A DNA stretch of 64,000 nt from the NCBI GenBank assembly GCA_017506865.1, contig JAFCMP010000246.1, positions 310,001 through 374,000 of the forward strand. The letters run 5' to 3'. The notes beneath the pieces were generated by a model. It saw only the letters and a program-made list of their open reading frames with translations, had not been told where the DNA came from and did no database searches. Of this stretch, positions 33,027 to 45,400 are shown piece after piece. The stretch comes from Tribonema minus (lineage: Eukaryota > Sar > Xanthophyceae > Tribonematales > Tribonemataceae). A program made the position numbers and the translations under genes. Position 1 is the stretch's first letter. Each line of letters starts with the position of its first letter.

Positions 33027-36000
33027 TCACATAACCACGCAACGGCACCCAGCCTTGACTGGCTCCCCCGCCTGCCCCACGCCGTCTATTGCCTGCGCCC
33101 CCTCCGCCGCCCCCGCCACGCCCCCCCGCGCCTCCCCCGCAATACCCTGGCGTGCACCCCCCTGCGCGCCCCCCTGCACACGCCCCGCCTCCTCCTCCTC
33201 CGCCGTCATTGCTGCAGGCAGCGGCAGCGGCAGCGGCACCGCCTTCGCCGCCGCCGCCTCGACCAGTGGCGCCGTCGCCGCCGCCACCGCCGCCGCTGCG
33301 GCCACGTTGCCCGTCTCCAGCTGCACCGCCGCGGCCGCCGCGGGCGGCGCCTTCGCGCGCATGGCGTCCGCCTGGAACGGCGGCAGCACGGGCCTGTTGC
33401 CGCCATCATCCGCCGCCTTGCCCTCGGGCTCCGGCAGATCGGACTCGGTCTGCGTGCCGGACGCGATCCCCCCCTCGCCCCCCCTCGCTGCGCTGCCGCT
33501 GCCGCCGGCGCCGGCCTTGGGAGACATGTTGTGTTCCAGGCTGACGGCGGGGTTGGTGTAGTCGGCGCCGGCCGCGGTCATGGAGGCGGCGTGCGTGCCG
33601 GCGGTTTCGCCGCCGACGCCGCTGCCGCCGCCTTCCGCGTCCGCGCCCATGGCGGCCGCCACCTTGGCCGCTTTCTCCTGCAGCGGCAAGGGCGGAGAGA
33701 CGAGTGGACGAGAGGCACTTGTGATGGGCGAAGGAAGGGGCGTGATGGTGATGCTCGATGGGTGCGAGAAGTGAGGCCAGGGTGAGCGCTGCTGATCGTT
33801 TGTGGTCGCGACGTGTGGCGGGCAGCTGTTGGCACTGCGCTCCACTCTCAGGTTGTGAGACGCAGAGAATGTGGTGGAAGATGAGATCAAGAGGCCTGAT
33901 GGGCATGACGGCAGTCAATGAAGGTGTTCGGGCTCCAGTGCCACTTCTCAACGCCGCTGGCCATAGGACCCCCCCCCCCCCACAAATGTGGACCTGCAAT
34001 TTTGCAATTTGCGATGATCATGGTCAATGCGAGCTTCTGAAACGCGCTTGAGACGGCATCTCGGTGACAGACACTCGCCTCCTGCTTCAATCCTGTGCGC
34101 GCACAAAAGACTCCGCCACCACATGACAGCAGCTGATTCACAGTATGATGCGCCGTGTACGCTGAGCAACCTTCGCTACCTGCGTACATTCTGTGCTCGC
34201 ACGAAAGGCTCTGCCGCACACGACAGCTGATTGATAATCTGATGCGTAGCGTTGACATGTTGAGCATTGCCACCAGCTGCAGCGAGCGCACCTTGGCCAT
34301 CTTGGCCATGAGCTCGTGTATGCCCGCCAGCGGCCGGAACGCGCTGTTGACGTAGTTGTTGGGAAACCAGCCCTCCTGCTCCGTGCGCACGACCTGGCCC
34401 CAGCTCCACATGTCGTCCTTCTTCATGATGAGGATGCTGAGCGTTGTGGCAGCGGGCAGCGGGCAAACATGCGTTGAGAGAGCAGCATGTGGCATCGCAT
34501 AGGGGTAGACGTAATGAGGGTGTGTGCTGAAGCGGTGCCAGCGCCTGCCGCTGCCGCTGCGTGCTCCGGCCTGGCCGTGTGCTGCACTAAGACTGTCTGC
34601 TTGTGGTCGGGCAACTTGCATGCAGTTTCTGAGCCGAGGTTCGCGGAACACGTCCAAGCCGTCAAACATGCGCAGTCGCCAAGCAGTCAGTGCCGCAGCG
34701 ACAAACGGTGGGCCCCCTGCAGCTGCAAAGGCGCACATAATCTGCCAATGCACAGCGCCTCGACCCCCAGTCATCACCTCTGCACAAATGGTGAGCGTGA
34801 CGCTCCATCCTCACCTGTCGCCGATGTTGAACTTCATCTGCAGCAGCGCCTCGTCGCCCGCAAACGGAAACATGGCCTCCACCGTCGCCCCCTCCCTCGC
34901 GTCCAGCTGGTAGGGGTTCTTGCCGTGCGCGCCGGAATCGTCCTCGCCAGCGGACCCTTCCGAGGACTGGCGCCGCGGCGGTTTCGGCCGCCCGCCTCCC
35001 GGGACCATGCCCACGAGCGGGTTGAACCCCATGGGCAGGCGATCCTGCGTCGCAACGGAGGAAAGATAAGTGATGGCAAGACTTCAACTTTTGAACTTTG
35101 CCGCACCTACAGGACCAGCTGTGCTGCCGCTGTGCGACCTGCACTGCGCCTGACCGTGCGAGCAGCGCCTGACAGACAAGTGCAGCGTGCCAAGACCGCG
35201 CAGCTCCACCAATCTCTCCACCAAAGTTTCATTGTAGATGAAGCTGATGAGCAAAAAACACACTACACAGCAGCGGCCCTCTGGTGAGAGCAGCAGCGCT
35301 CAGAGCCGCTGGCCACTAGCGACGAGCACATCGCACGAGGCAGCGACGCGGCCCGCAGGACTCAGACTCACGTGCACGGACCCCCGCGGCTTGGCAGCCT
35401 CGCCCTCCTTCGGCGTCGCAGCAGCGCTCCCCACGCCAGCGCCAGGAGACACCGGTATAGGGGGGGGCTGTGCGACAGCAGCAGAGGGGATGGGGGGCGG
35501 GCTTACGGCAGCCGCGGGCACGGGGGGGGGAGAGGCGACCCGGGGCACCGGCGGCGGCGAGGACGCAGACGGGGGTATCGGCGGCGGCGGCGCAGCAGCG
35601 GCGACGGAGGGGATGGGGGGCGGCAGCACGGCGGCAGGGACTGGCGGCGGCGCGGCAGCTTCGGGCACAGGAGGTGGCAATGGCACCGGCGGCGGCGTCA
35701 GCGCGTTGATTTCCGAGGCGTCTGGCACCGGGGGCGGGGAGGGTAGCGGCGGCGGTACGATGGTGTCTGCTGCGGTGGGAGACTGGTCGGGAATAGGGGG
35801 GGGGGATGAAGAAGGTATGGGGGGCGGTCCCGCGCTGTCTCTGCGTTCTGGGATGGGGGGCGGCTCGGCCACCGGTTCATCGGTGGGAGGGGGTTGCATT
35901 GGGATTGGAGGCGGGAGGCTGCCCGGCGGCTCCTGTGACAGATTCGGAAGCAGCGCGCGAAGCGGCGGAGGCGGGGTCAAGGTTCACGCCTGCAATGAAC

Positions 36001-36425
36001 AGTGCTGTGGCCCCCAATGATGTGCCGTGCATTGTGTACGCTTGTGCACCGATGTGTGGAGCAGCGCATTTCAGGGCTGGAATCTGCTTGAGGCATCAAT
36101 GTGATGGCTTCCGAAATGAAAAAAAATCGCTGCCGCCGGTGCCGGCCGGCCCAGCCCACGATGGAAATCGAAATGCAGTTGTAGATACGGAACGTGAAGG
36201 GAATTGCAGCGGAAAGGCGATGCCATCTCGCAGCTGACGCCGAGTAACTCAGCTATTGCACGCGCAAGGTAAGCTTCAGCACATCAATGCATGCGACTTT
36301 GCATCCCAACTGAAAACTCACTAATGGCGTTAAGCCTGGAGGCTCACCTGCGAGCCCTCCGTGCTTGATCTCCTGTCCGGAATCGGAGGAGGCGCCGCTG
36401 CTGGTATGGGCGGCGGACTGTCCAT
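33027..36425 (-). CDS. SH3-domain protein with PPPIP-type proline-rich region
   Basis: Five minus-strand exons: 36425..36348, 35932..35372, 35044..34815, 34436..34292 and 33677..33027. They join in phase to about 554 residues. Residues 1-200 are built of about twenty P-P-P-[IVL]-P units, the classic SH3/WW/EVH1 ligand type. Residues about 267-320 are an SH3 domain: VEAMFPFAGDEALLQMKFNIGD, then MKKDDMWSWGQVV and GWFPNNYV, with the double Trp and Pro-Asn-Tyr of the binding groove. The SH3 is interrupted by an intron after NIGD. The C-terminal 220 residues are Ala/Gly/Glu-rich and low complexity. Proteins of this layout are usually adaptors in actin or endocytic complexes. I cannot place this one in a named family. 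The gene shares a 210-bp promoter region with FANCD2. Confidence 0.75.
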
Positions 36426-36635
36426 GTTTGCAGCTAGATAGATGATCCTTTGCACATCGAGAGAGGTGAAGATGATGAGGAAGATGATGACGCTCCATTT
36501 TGTGGAGTAGCGTTGTGTGTGTGTGAGAGGGTATAGGATATTGCGCAGCTGCAGCGGCCTTGCTGTGATGATAAAATCTCCATGAGCGCTGGTGCTACGC
36601 ACGGCAATCAGTCAAGGGCCTGAGAGCAGCGAAGC
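36426..36635. promoter_or_regulatory. Likely bidirectional promoter, SH3 gene / FANCD2
   Basis: 210 bp between divergent start codons, unusually AT-rich for this window (GTGTGTGTGAGAGGG, AGATGATGAGGAAGATGATG). The call rests on layout. Confidence 0.5.
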
Positions 36636-39600
36636 ATGGAAGAGGCAGTTGTTGCCGCACCCTGCGCTGCAGATGCCATACAGCTGTGCAGGCCGCTGCT
36701 GCGGCACGAGGCCTCTGCCCTGGCCGCTGGCACTGCTCTGATGGAGCGCATACGGCTGGGGCTGGAGGACAAGGCCGGAGTCACGCTGATCATGCGCGCC
36801 ATAACGATGCAGAGCCTGCCGCACAGCGCCATGACGGCGCAGGTCCTGCAGCTGCTGCCAATGGTGGAGTGCCCCCAGCCACTTATTGACGCTTTGCCCC
36901 AGGTATGCAGTCATAAGTGATGTGCACATCCATTGTTTCAGCGCCTGGTGCAGCAGCTCAGATGCAAAGTGCATCGAGGGTTGGATCTGCCGCCACACTT
37001 CTGGAGGATCCTCATTGCCGAGAAATCACTATTACAAGTGTGAGTCGCAGCCAACGTATCGATGTCTCCCCTTCATCTCTTGCGGTTATCCTGCATGCCT
37101 CACACGCATTGTCTGTCGAGCCACATTTTGCCTCACACAATCGCCCCCCCCCCCCTGCAACCATTTTCTGCTTTCCCCACGTCAGCTCGTGTGCGCCAAC
37201 ACTGCCGACGTCGACCTCGTGGTGGCGGAGTACCGCCAACTCCTCACCGCCGACAGGTCCCTGCTGGTGCCCATCGTGGGCTCGCTCCACGACCTGCCGT
37301 TGCGCCGCGCCGCGCGCGCCGCCGTCGCCGCCCTCACCCTCGAAGCCCTGGCCATAGTCGACGAGGAGGACGTGCCCGTTGTCGTGCGCACGCTGCTGCG
37401 CACAGTGGGCGGCAATAGCAGCAGCGGCAGCAGCAGCGGCGGCGGCCGCGGCAGCGATGGTTATGCCGCGGCAGTGGACGCGCTGCGGCGCGAGTGCGGC
37501 GAGCTGCAGCACGCGACGCTCGCCGTCATGATCGACGTGCTCGCCGACGCGTTCCTGCTCCACGCAGGTGTCACAAAGGCGTTCCTGGCGGCGGTGGCGC
37601 GCGATGTCGCAGCTGGCGGTGGCGATGCGGCGCCCCTCAGCGACGTCGACGTCGTCGCGCTGCTGCTGCTGCTGCCGCTGCCGCACCACGCCGCGGCCGT
37701 GGAGCGCTGCCTGCTGGCCCTGGCGGCAGCGCCGGCGCGCATGCCGTGGGGCGCATTGATGCGCGCGGCCGAGGCAGGCGGCAGAGGCGCCCAGTGGGGG
37801 CGGCTGCTGGCGACGCTGATCGATCTGGCGCTGTGGCTGCTGACGGCGCCGGTGCGCCTGGCGGCGCGGCCGCGCAGCAGCAGCAGCAGCGGCGCCGCCG
37901 CCTCCGAGACGGACGCGGCGCAGCTGCGCGACGGCGCGTGCGCGGTGCTCTTTGTGGTCTTTGAAACCTGCCCGCCGCACCGGGAGCGCATCATCTCGGC
38001 CTGTCTGTCCGTCGCGGGTGACCTGGGGCGCGCAGCGGCGGCGGCGACGGCGGCGCTGGAGATTGCGCTGATCAAGCCCGGGCCCGCCGTGCCGCGCGCG
38101 CTGCTGCTCAGCGCGGCGGCGCCGCTGGACGTGCTGCGCGCGCTGGCGACGCGCATGCCGCAGCTGCTCGCGCCCTCCGCCGCCGCCATCAGCGACTTCG
38201 CGCTCCACGGCGGCGCGCACCTGCAGCCGGCGCTGCTGAGGCGCGCCGCAGCCTGCCTGGCGGTGCTCGCACCGCACGCGCGCGCCGCTGCCGCCGCCGC
38301 CCTCATCCACATCCAGAAGCAGCTGCTCGTGGTCGGCGGCGGAGCAGATGCGGGCAGGGGCTTGCGCGGGGGGGCGGCGGCAGCTGCGGCGGCGGCGGTG
38401 CGGTCGCGCCGCGAATGCGCGCTGCTCATGGCGTGGGAGCTTGCCACGGTCGGCGCTACGGACGCTGTGGATGCTCGCGCGATAGTGGGCTGGGCAGAGC
38501 GCGTGCTACTGGCGTGCACGCTGCCGCCTTTACAAGGTGCGGCCGCTGATAACGCGGCGGCGCCGACGACCGATGCGGACGCGCTGCGCGCAGCGGCGCT
38601 GGCGGCGGATCTGGTCGCGCGCTGCGCCGCTCACCACAGGCGCGCGCGCGGCGGCGCCACGGCTGCGCTGCGCGCACACGCCAGGGCTAGCGGCCTGCTG
38701 CAGGAGCGGATGCTGAGCGGTGATGGCACATCAGCAGGGGTCCTGGCAGTGCCGGACGGTGACGACGGCGGCAGCGGCAGCGGCGGCATGAAGCGGGACG
38801 CGCGCCTGTCGCTGCTGCGGCCAGAGCGCTGCTGCGTGGCGCTGTCGGCGCCCAGTAGATTGCGCAGCGCACCCCCCGGCAAGGACGCTGTGCGCATGTC
38901 GCCGGTGGCGAATGCGCACGAGTTTGCTGCCCGCTGCGGCGCCGCAGGCCTCGGCAGCACAGCCGATGGACTGAGCGACGCGGCGGCGGCGGCGCGCGCG
39001 GCCTGGGGCGCGCTGCTGTCGCTGGAGGAAGGCGCGGAGGCAGCAGCTCTGCTGCGCGCTCCCGTCGTCATGCCTGCGTGGCCGCTGCCGGCGGACACGG
39101 ACGCGTACGTTGCGTGGGACTTTGAGCCGCCGGAGGCGCTCGCCGAGCACCGGCCGCTGTCTGCATCAAATGCTCAGCGGACCACGGAGGCCGCCGCGGC
39201 CTGCGCCATCGCGCAGGGCATCATCGCCGCGAACCTGACTCAGCTGCACAAAGACAGACTATGTGGCGAACCGCGCGCTGACTCTCCAGCAGCGGTCGAC
39301 AGTACGAACAACGCCCAAGCGATGTTGGCAGCACACCTGGAGCTCGGAGCGCGCCTGCGCTGCTGCCTCGCCGCGCTGTTGCCGCTGCTGGTTCAAAACA
39401 CCGGCAGCGCCGCCGCCTCTGCCGGCAAACCCTCGCGTTCACACAGTCAGTCAGCCTTACCGTTGAACTGGGTGGCGGGCGGCGCGCAGGCGCTGCAGCG
39501 TTGCTGCGCGCACACGGCGGCGCAGCTGCCGCTGCCGCTGCTCTGCGAGGGCGCCACGTGGCGCGCCGCGGCGCTGCTGCGCGCCGTGAAAGCACCGGCG

Positions 39601-40798
39601 CAGGGGGGCAGGCTGTCTCGCACGGACGCGTGCCTGCTGGACGCCCGAGCGGAGCTGCTGGAAGTGCTGGCGGTGCGCCTGCGCGCAGCGGCGAGTCTGC
39701 AGCTAAGCAGCGCTGCAGCGGCGCATGACGCCATGGTCGCGGTCGCAGACATGGCGTGGGTGCCGGGAGGCGGCGGCGCGGAGAGTGGCGCACCAGCAGC
39801 GGCTGGCGGCAGTGCCGCTGCCGCCGTAGCGCTGGCGGATGTGCGCGCGTGGTGCCGCCTGGATGTACTGCTGCGCGAAGCGGAGGCCGTCGGCGCGGCG
39901 GTGCCTGTTGTGCGGCTAGCTGATGCGGAGGCTGAGCATCGTCGCGCGTCGGACTCGGACGAAAGCGGCAGCGAGGCGCAGTCGCCGCAGCGCTCTCATA
40001 CAGTGCGGATCGCACGGCTTTTCGCAGCGCAGTGCCACCTCCTTCTGCAGCTGCTGGTGCTGGCGCGCAAAGCGGACGGAGAGCTGATGCCGCTACCACC
40101 GCATCTGGTCACCCTGGCGGAGCAGTTTGGTGCTTGTGGCAGTACGACCCGCAGCACCGCTGACGTCAGCACTGGCAGCAGCACCGGTGCCAGCGTTGTG
40201 GAAGGCAGCAGTCACAGATCCACCACCAGCAGCGACAGCAACGGCGACGCCGGTATCATGGCGCTGGAGCGGCTATTCAAGCGCCTCGAGGCGCTGCTCG
40301 AGGTCTGCGAAGACTCGCTGCCTGCGGCGATGCTGCTCGAGTGCCTTGGCTGCCTCACCGTCGGCGTCCCCAAGGCGCGCACCGCGGCGGCAGCGGCGTG
40401 GCGCTGCGCCCGCCGCGTGTACCCGCTCGGCCACGGCGGCGCCTACGCGGGGCGCCGCGCATCGCCGCTCGTGTGTGCAGAGGGCGCCGTCGCGGCGGCG
40501 CGCGCGCTGCTGCGACGGCCGCTGTCGCAGCGCGCCGCGCTCGCGCGCGCGGCGGCGGCGGCCGGCGACGCGCCCGCGCTGCAGCAGCTGGAGGCGCTGT
40601 GCCTGGCGGACGCGCCGGGGTCGCCCAGTCAGGCGTTTGCGCACAGGTGCCTCGTCATGCACTGGTGCCTCGTAGGCGTAGAGGGGCGGCTGCAGGGCCT
40701 GGCGGCGCTCGTGGCAGCGGTGCGCTCGCACGCCGCCGGCGGCGCGGCCGCGCAGCAGCGCAAGGGGCAGAAGCGCAAGCGCAGCAGCGGCGACGGCA

Positions 40799-40832
<34 letters not shown>

Positions 40833-41742
40833 GCTCAGCAAGAAGCAACTGGCGCTGACGCTCGATGAGTTTGACTGCATCATGGCAGCAGCCGCGCGGC
40901 TGGCGCCAGCGGCAGTGCTCGTTGCGCGACCACACGGCTCAGCTGCAGGCGATACCCCATACGGCCCCTTGACAGACGCCCTGCAGCTCCTGGCTTCGCT
41001 GTTCGCGACGTGCACCGATGTGCTCAGCAGCAGCGGCGGCGCGTCAGTTCCGTCGCGTGCGGTGCTTCCTGTGCTGCGCGGCGGCGCCGCGGCGCTGAAG
41101 GCGGCTGCCTGGGCTGCGGAGGCGAGCGCGGCGTGGCGTGCCACGCAGCCGGCCGATGCGGCGTGGGCTGCCGTGCATCACCTGGCGCCGCTGCTGCAGC
41201 ACGCCGACGCCGCAGCAGCGGCGGCGCACCAGGTGTGCGAGGCGGCGCGGGCGGCGGCGGCGGAAGGCGCGGCGGCGGCAGCGGCACCGCGTGCGCTGCG
41301 GCGCGCGGCGGCGGCGCTGGCCTTGCAGCATGCGCACTGCGTCGAGAGGCTGGCGGCGGTGGCGCACCAGCAGGGGTTGGCATTGGTGTCACAAGAGAGT
41401 GTCAGCGACAGCGACGAGCTGTTGATTGCGCTTGCAGGTGATTTGTCGCTGGCACCTGCCGCCGCTGCCCTAGTAGAAGTGTGCAAGGACAGCAGAGCAT
41501 CGCCCGTGGCGGCGGCAGCGGTGGCAGAGCAGTGGCGAACAGCACATGTAGGGCGACAGCAGTTTGCATCCGGTGCTGCTGAGGATGACGACAGCCAGTA
41601 TTCCGAAGAGGAAACAGAGAGCGACGTCAAGGTTGCGCCGGACGGCAGCGGCACTGAGTCGGATGGTGAGCCATCACATGATGGTGACGGTAGTGATGGC
41701 GGCAACGGCTTCTGGGCAGCTTGGCCAGGGGCCATGCAATAG
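36636..41742 (+). CDS. FANCD2: FANCD2-like Fanconi anaemia protein
   Basis: Three exons, 36636..36902, 36942..37037 and 37186..41742, all phase 0, give about 1639 residues. Matches in family order: YRQLLTADRSLLVPIVGSL and EEDVPVVVRTLL; then VMIDVLADAF..GVTKAFLAAV; then the block ALEIALIKPGPAVPRALLL. These align with remembered human FANCD2 around residues 330-560. The C-terminus is acidic (EDDDSQYSEEETESD), as in FANCD2. FANCD2 pairs with FANCI and clamps DNA at interstrand crosslinks. Compared with human, about 130-250 N-terminal residues are absent, while long Ala/Ser/Gly inserts add length. The 32-residue exon 2 has no counterpart I remember. The third exon (4.56 kb) is the longest in the window. 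The Lys that is monoubiquitinated in animals seems replaced (see findings). The family call rests on remembered alignment, so it is not certain. Confidence 0.68.
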
Positions 41743-42482
41743 CAATGTCAAGTCTCACTCACACTGGTTTGCACTTCACTCTGGCATTGTGCACACAGGT
41801 GCCATGAGAACATGTTCGGCAAGGGTTTCCATCTGCTCCCAGGAGCCCATGGTAATGCCGTCGCCTTTCCATAATGGTCAGGATTAGCCGCTTTTCCACA
41901 TGTACTACGGGCGGCAGTCGCCTTTCACATTAGCCGCTTTTTCCATGTGTGCGGAACTTAGCGTCACTGCGCTTTCCGTTGCAGAGAAGAAGTTCTAGAA
42001 GAGCAGGGTTTGAATTCCTGGAGCTCGGTGACGGGTGACCCAAATGAAGTGCTCGTTCACCATCTTCGATGACTCAAAAGTCATTGATGCCTACCTGAAC
42101 TCCAGACTCCAGCGCTGCTGCCGTGCGCGCCATCACGTCACGTCTTTAGTCGCCATTAGCCGGTATGTAGCTGCCATTATCAGCATCTCATCAACAGGAG
42201 GTCCTCATGAGCAGTAGCCTCCTCACGGTATCCTGGCGGGAAACCCTCTTCGGCGGATTATCGACTTGAACTTTGTGTCCTTTGGGTCAAATTCCATCCA
42301 CCCTAGGCCCGAGAGAAAGGGAGGCTGACGGCGGCGTAACCATGTCCTCAGTCGCTCTTAAATCGCCGTGCTGCAGGCACAGGCACCCACACACAGCTTT
42401 CATCAGACAGCATACTCTCTCGCGTCGCGCCCTGTGTCTGGCTACAGACTGCTTCGCCATCCAGGACATCATCACCCAGGCA
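41743..42482. other. Spacer between FANCD2 and the next gene
   Basis: Contains a small direct repeat (ATTAGCCGCTTTTCCACATGT at about 41884 and ATTAGCCGCTTTTTCCATGTG at about 41931). No exon supported. Confidence 0.5.
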
Positions 42483-45400
42483 ATGCTGCGAAGGCCTGCA
42501 GCAGCAGCTGAGGCGCCCCCAGAGCCAACCAACGATGGCAATGCACAGCAGCTGCCTTCGCCTCCAAACCCTGTATCTCGCCGCAGGTCCAGGTACGCTC
42601 CTTCAAGGCTGCTGCAGTTCAAGGACAATGTACCTATGTGGGCAGCAAGTGTGTGGCGAGAGGTAGGTTGCTCAGCTCTCGCATGCTGACAAATAGCTTG
42701 CGTCTGCTTCTGCAAGTCTTTGCAGGTCTTGCAGCCTCGGACCGCAGCCTCTCGCCAGGAAGGCCGCCACCAGCAACATCATCCTCCGGCGCAGTGCCGC
42801 TGCAGCAGTGGTCACAGGTGAAGTTCACCTCTTGACTGTTGGCGAGTGGGCACCGACTGTCTGCCTGCTCTGAGCTACGTATGTTTTGTCAACAAGCGTC
42901 ATTTGGCGCTGCTGTTAGAATTTTGCTGAATTTGTCGGAATGCAAAACACCCAAAAACTCACTAACTCACTGTTGGCCACGGTCGCCTTTTCCTGTCGCC
43001 TGTTGTACCCACTGGTTGGTTGTTGGATGTGAATTTAAGGTCTGTGCTGCCACTTGCGATTTTCCGTGACACAGCTTGTTGGTTATGTTTGCTTCAAGCT
43101 GAACCTTCACTCTGGCCTCCGACAGGATGTTACAATACTGCTCACGGCTTCACCTGTTGCATGCTGTCATCACTTGCTTACGATTTGTGCACCCTACTCC
43201 CGCCTTCCCGCCAACCTCAGCTCGTAACATCAGCGCCAGAGTGAGGCGCCTCCTTCAACATAGCGACCACCAGCACTCCATGGAAGAACGCCGACTTCAA
43301 CTCGACTCCGTCCAGTTTATCTCCCTGCTGCTCCACCGCAACGCCGCCAGAGTCCTAGGCTCCAGCATCGGCATCGGACTGGCGCGCGCCGCCACCAACG
43401 TCATACGCTGCCTGCAGCAGCTCGAGGGCCTCGACCGCAACCGCCAAATGGGCGACCTGAGCAGCACCAGCAGCAGCAGCGGCAGCAGCGATGGCAGCGG
43501 CGGCTGGCAGCAGCGCGCATCCTGGGCGCAGCTCGCGCGCCAGCTCGCGGCCGCGCGCGGCGTCTTCGTGCGGCGCCTCGGCGCGCAGCTCGACACCGCG
43601 CCGCCCTTCCGTGCTGACCTCGAGGCAGCGCTCCACGCCGCGTGCGCGCGCGCGCTGCGCGCCGAGGACCCCCAGGGCGACCCCCAGCTCGCCGCCAACG
43701 CCGCGCTCTCCGTCGCCTTCATCACCGCCGCGCTGGCGTCCAAGGTCGGCGCGGAGGAGGCGCGCGCGTGCGCGGAGCGCGCGCGTTCCGCGGCGTGCGC
43801 CGCGCTCGCGGCGGAGGCGTCCTCGCAGCTGCGCGCCGCCGCGCGCACGCCGTCGGCGTCGCCGCCGCCGCCGCTGCTGCGCGGGGGCGTCTGCGAGGGC
43901 GACGGAGATGCGTCGAGGGCGGCGGCAGCGCGTGTGGAGCGCCACAGGCAGGCCAGCGCTGCGACAGAGCAGGTACGCGCCATTGCGTCGTGAGTGTGCA
44001 GTAGTGGTGGCAGTCGCAGTGCGCGCATGTCCGCATGCACTGATAGACGTTGTGTGATGACGCTGTAGATGGAGTCATTCTCCCCCCCTCCCCCCGCTAG
44101 TGTCGGTTGCGTGTAGCTGCAGGACAACAGAGACCCAGTTGCAGCTGATGGTGCTGAGATGACACACAGCATGTGCACCGGCACTGCTGAGTTGAGTTGA
44201 CGCATGGCGCTGACACATGGTTGGTCAGCGTGATTGCAATCGTGCTCACAACCTCGACATGCATCTCATTGTGCAAACACATGAGAGGTTCGTCATGCCC
44301 GTACAAGCTGCTGCAGCAGCAGTTGTATTAGGCGTTCATCTGCTGGCGCTTCTAATGTTGCAGAGAACCTGCTGTACCGCGTAATGTTGCAGAGAACCTG
44401 CTGTACCGCGGCATGCCAGCTCCACATCATTGAGTGCTGTGTTCGAGAGATCCACTACTGCCGCCGCTGAAATCCCGGCACGCATATCAAGCGTCCATCA
44501 GCCAGCACGGCCCCCATCTCCTTGCACGTGTCAAAAGCACTTGGCGCAAATCGGCGCAGTAATTGACGTTGCTGCGTGCCTGACCTCATTGCTCACCATC
44601 CATCATCGTTGGCTCCCTCATTGGCGCAGTCATTGATGTTGCTGCGTGCCTGAGCTCACTGCTCACCATCCATCATCCTTGGCTCTCTCGCGCGTGCAGC
44701 AGGCACTGCGGAGCACTGCTGGCGCGCAGCTGCCGCCGCTGCGGCTCGTGTGCCGCGCGTGCCGGCGCCCGCTGGCGTCGCAGTCGAGCCTGGACGTGCT
44801 GAGCAATGAGGCGGTGGTGCACGAGGTGGGCGTAACCGACGGGCTGTTACAGGTCAAGGTGGAGGGGTGGCCCGCGGCAGGCGAGGAGGGCAAACAGGTG
44901 AATGAATGATCAAAACATGAAAATGAATTAACGATTCGTGGCCATCTGTGGTGTGTTGGTGGTAGTTTTCGTGGTGTGTCGGCAAAGGTAGGCAGGCAGG
45001 TGATGGGTTTGGGTTAGAGTGAAGGTGAGGATTAGGGTTTGGCTCTGGTCTGTGCTTAATTGCGGCAGGCGAGGAGGGCAAACAGGTGATAATGTGATCG
45101 CAGATCTGAATGCGAAGGCAGATCTGAATCACAAGTGATTTTTACGGTCCACCATGGCATACATGAATGAATTCTTGACCAATGAACTCTCAAAAGTAAA
45201 TGATGCAATGGCTCGTCGAGGAGAGCAAGCAGGCGAGCACGTGGAGTTGAAGAATCAGAACTGCACTGTGGCATACCATAGGGCATAGACTAGTGAAGAC
45301 GCCCAATGGATGATTGATGGCCCAAGAGCTAGGCAGGGGGCAATGGACAATTCATGTCTGTATCATAGTGTCAGCATGGGCGTTATCGATGCGTGGTTTA

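Noticed and set aside
36942-37037. Treating this short segment as plain intron of the FANCD2-like gene
   Set aside because: It has AG before it, GTGTGAGT after it, an open frame and phase 0 on both sides, so I kept it as a provisional exon.
42586-42662. An alternative exon reading VQVRSFKAAAVQGQCTYVGSKCVAR
   Set aside because: It looks protein-like and has splice-like ends, but it does not chain in phase with the following exons as simply as needed. I kept the locus as uncertain instead of fixing this frame.
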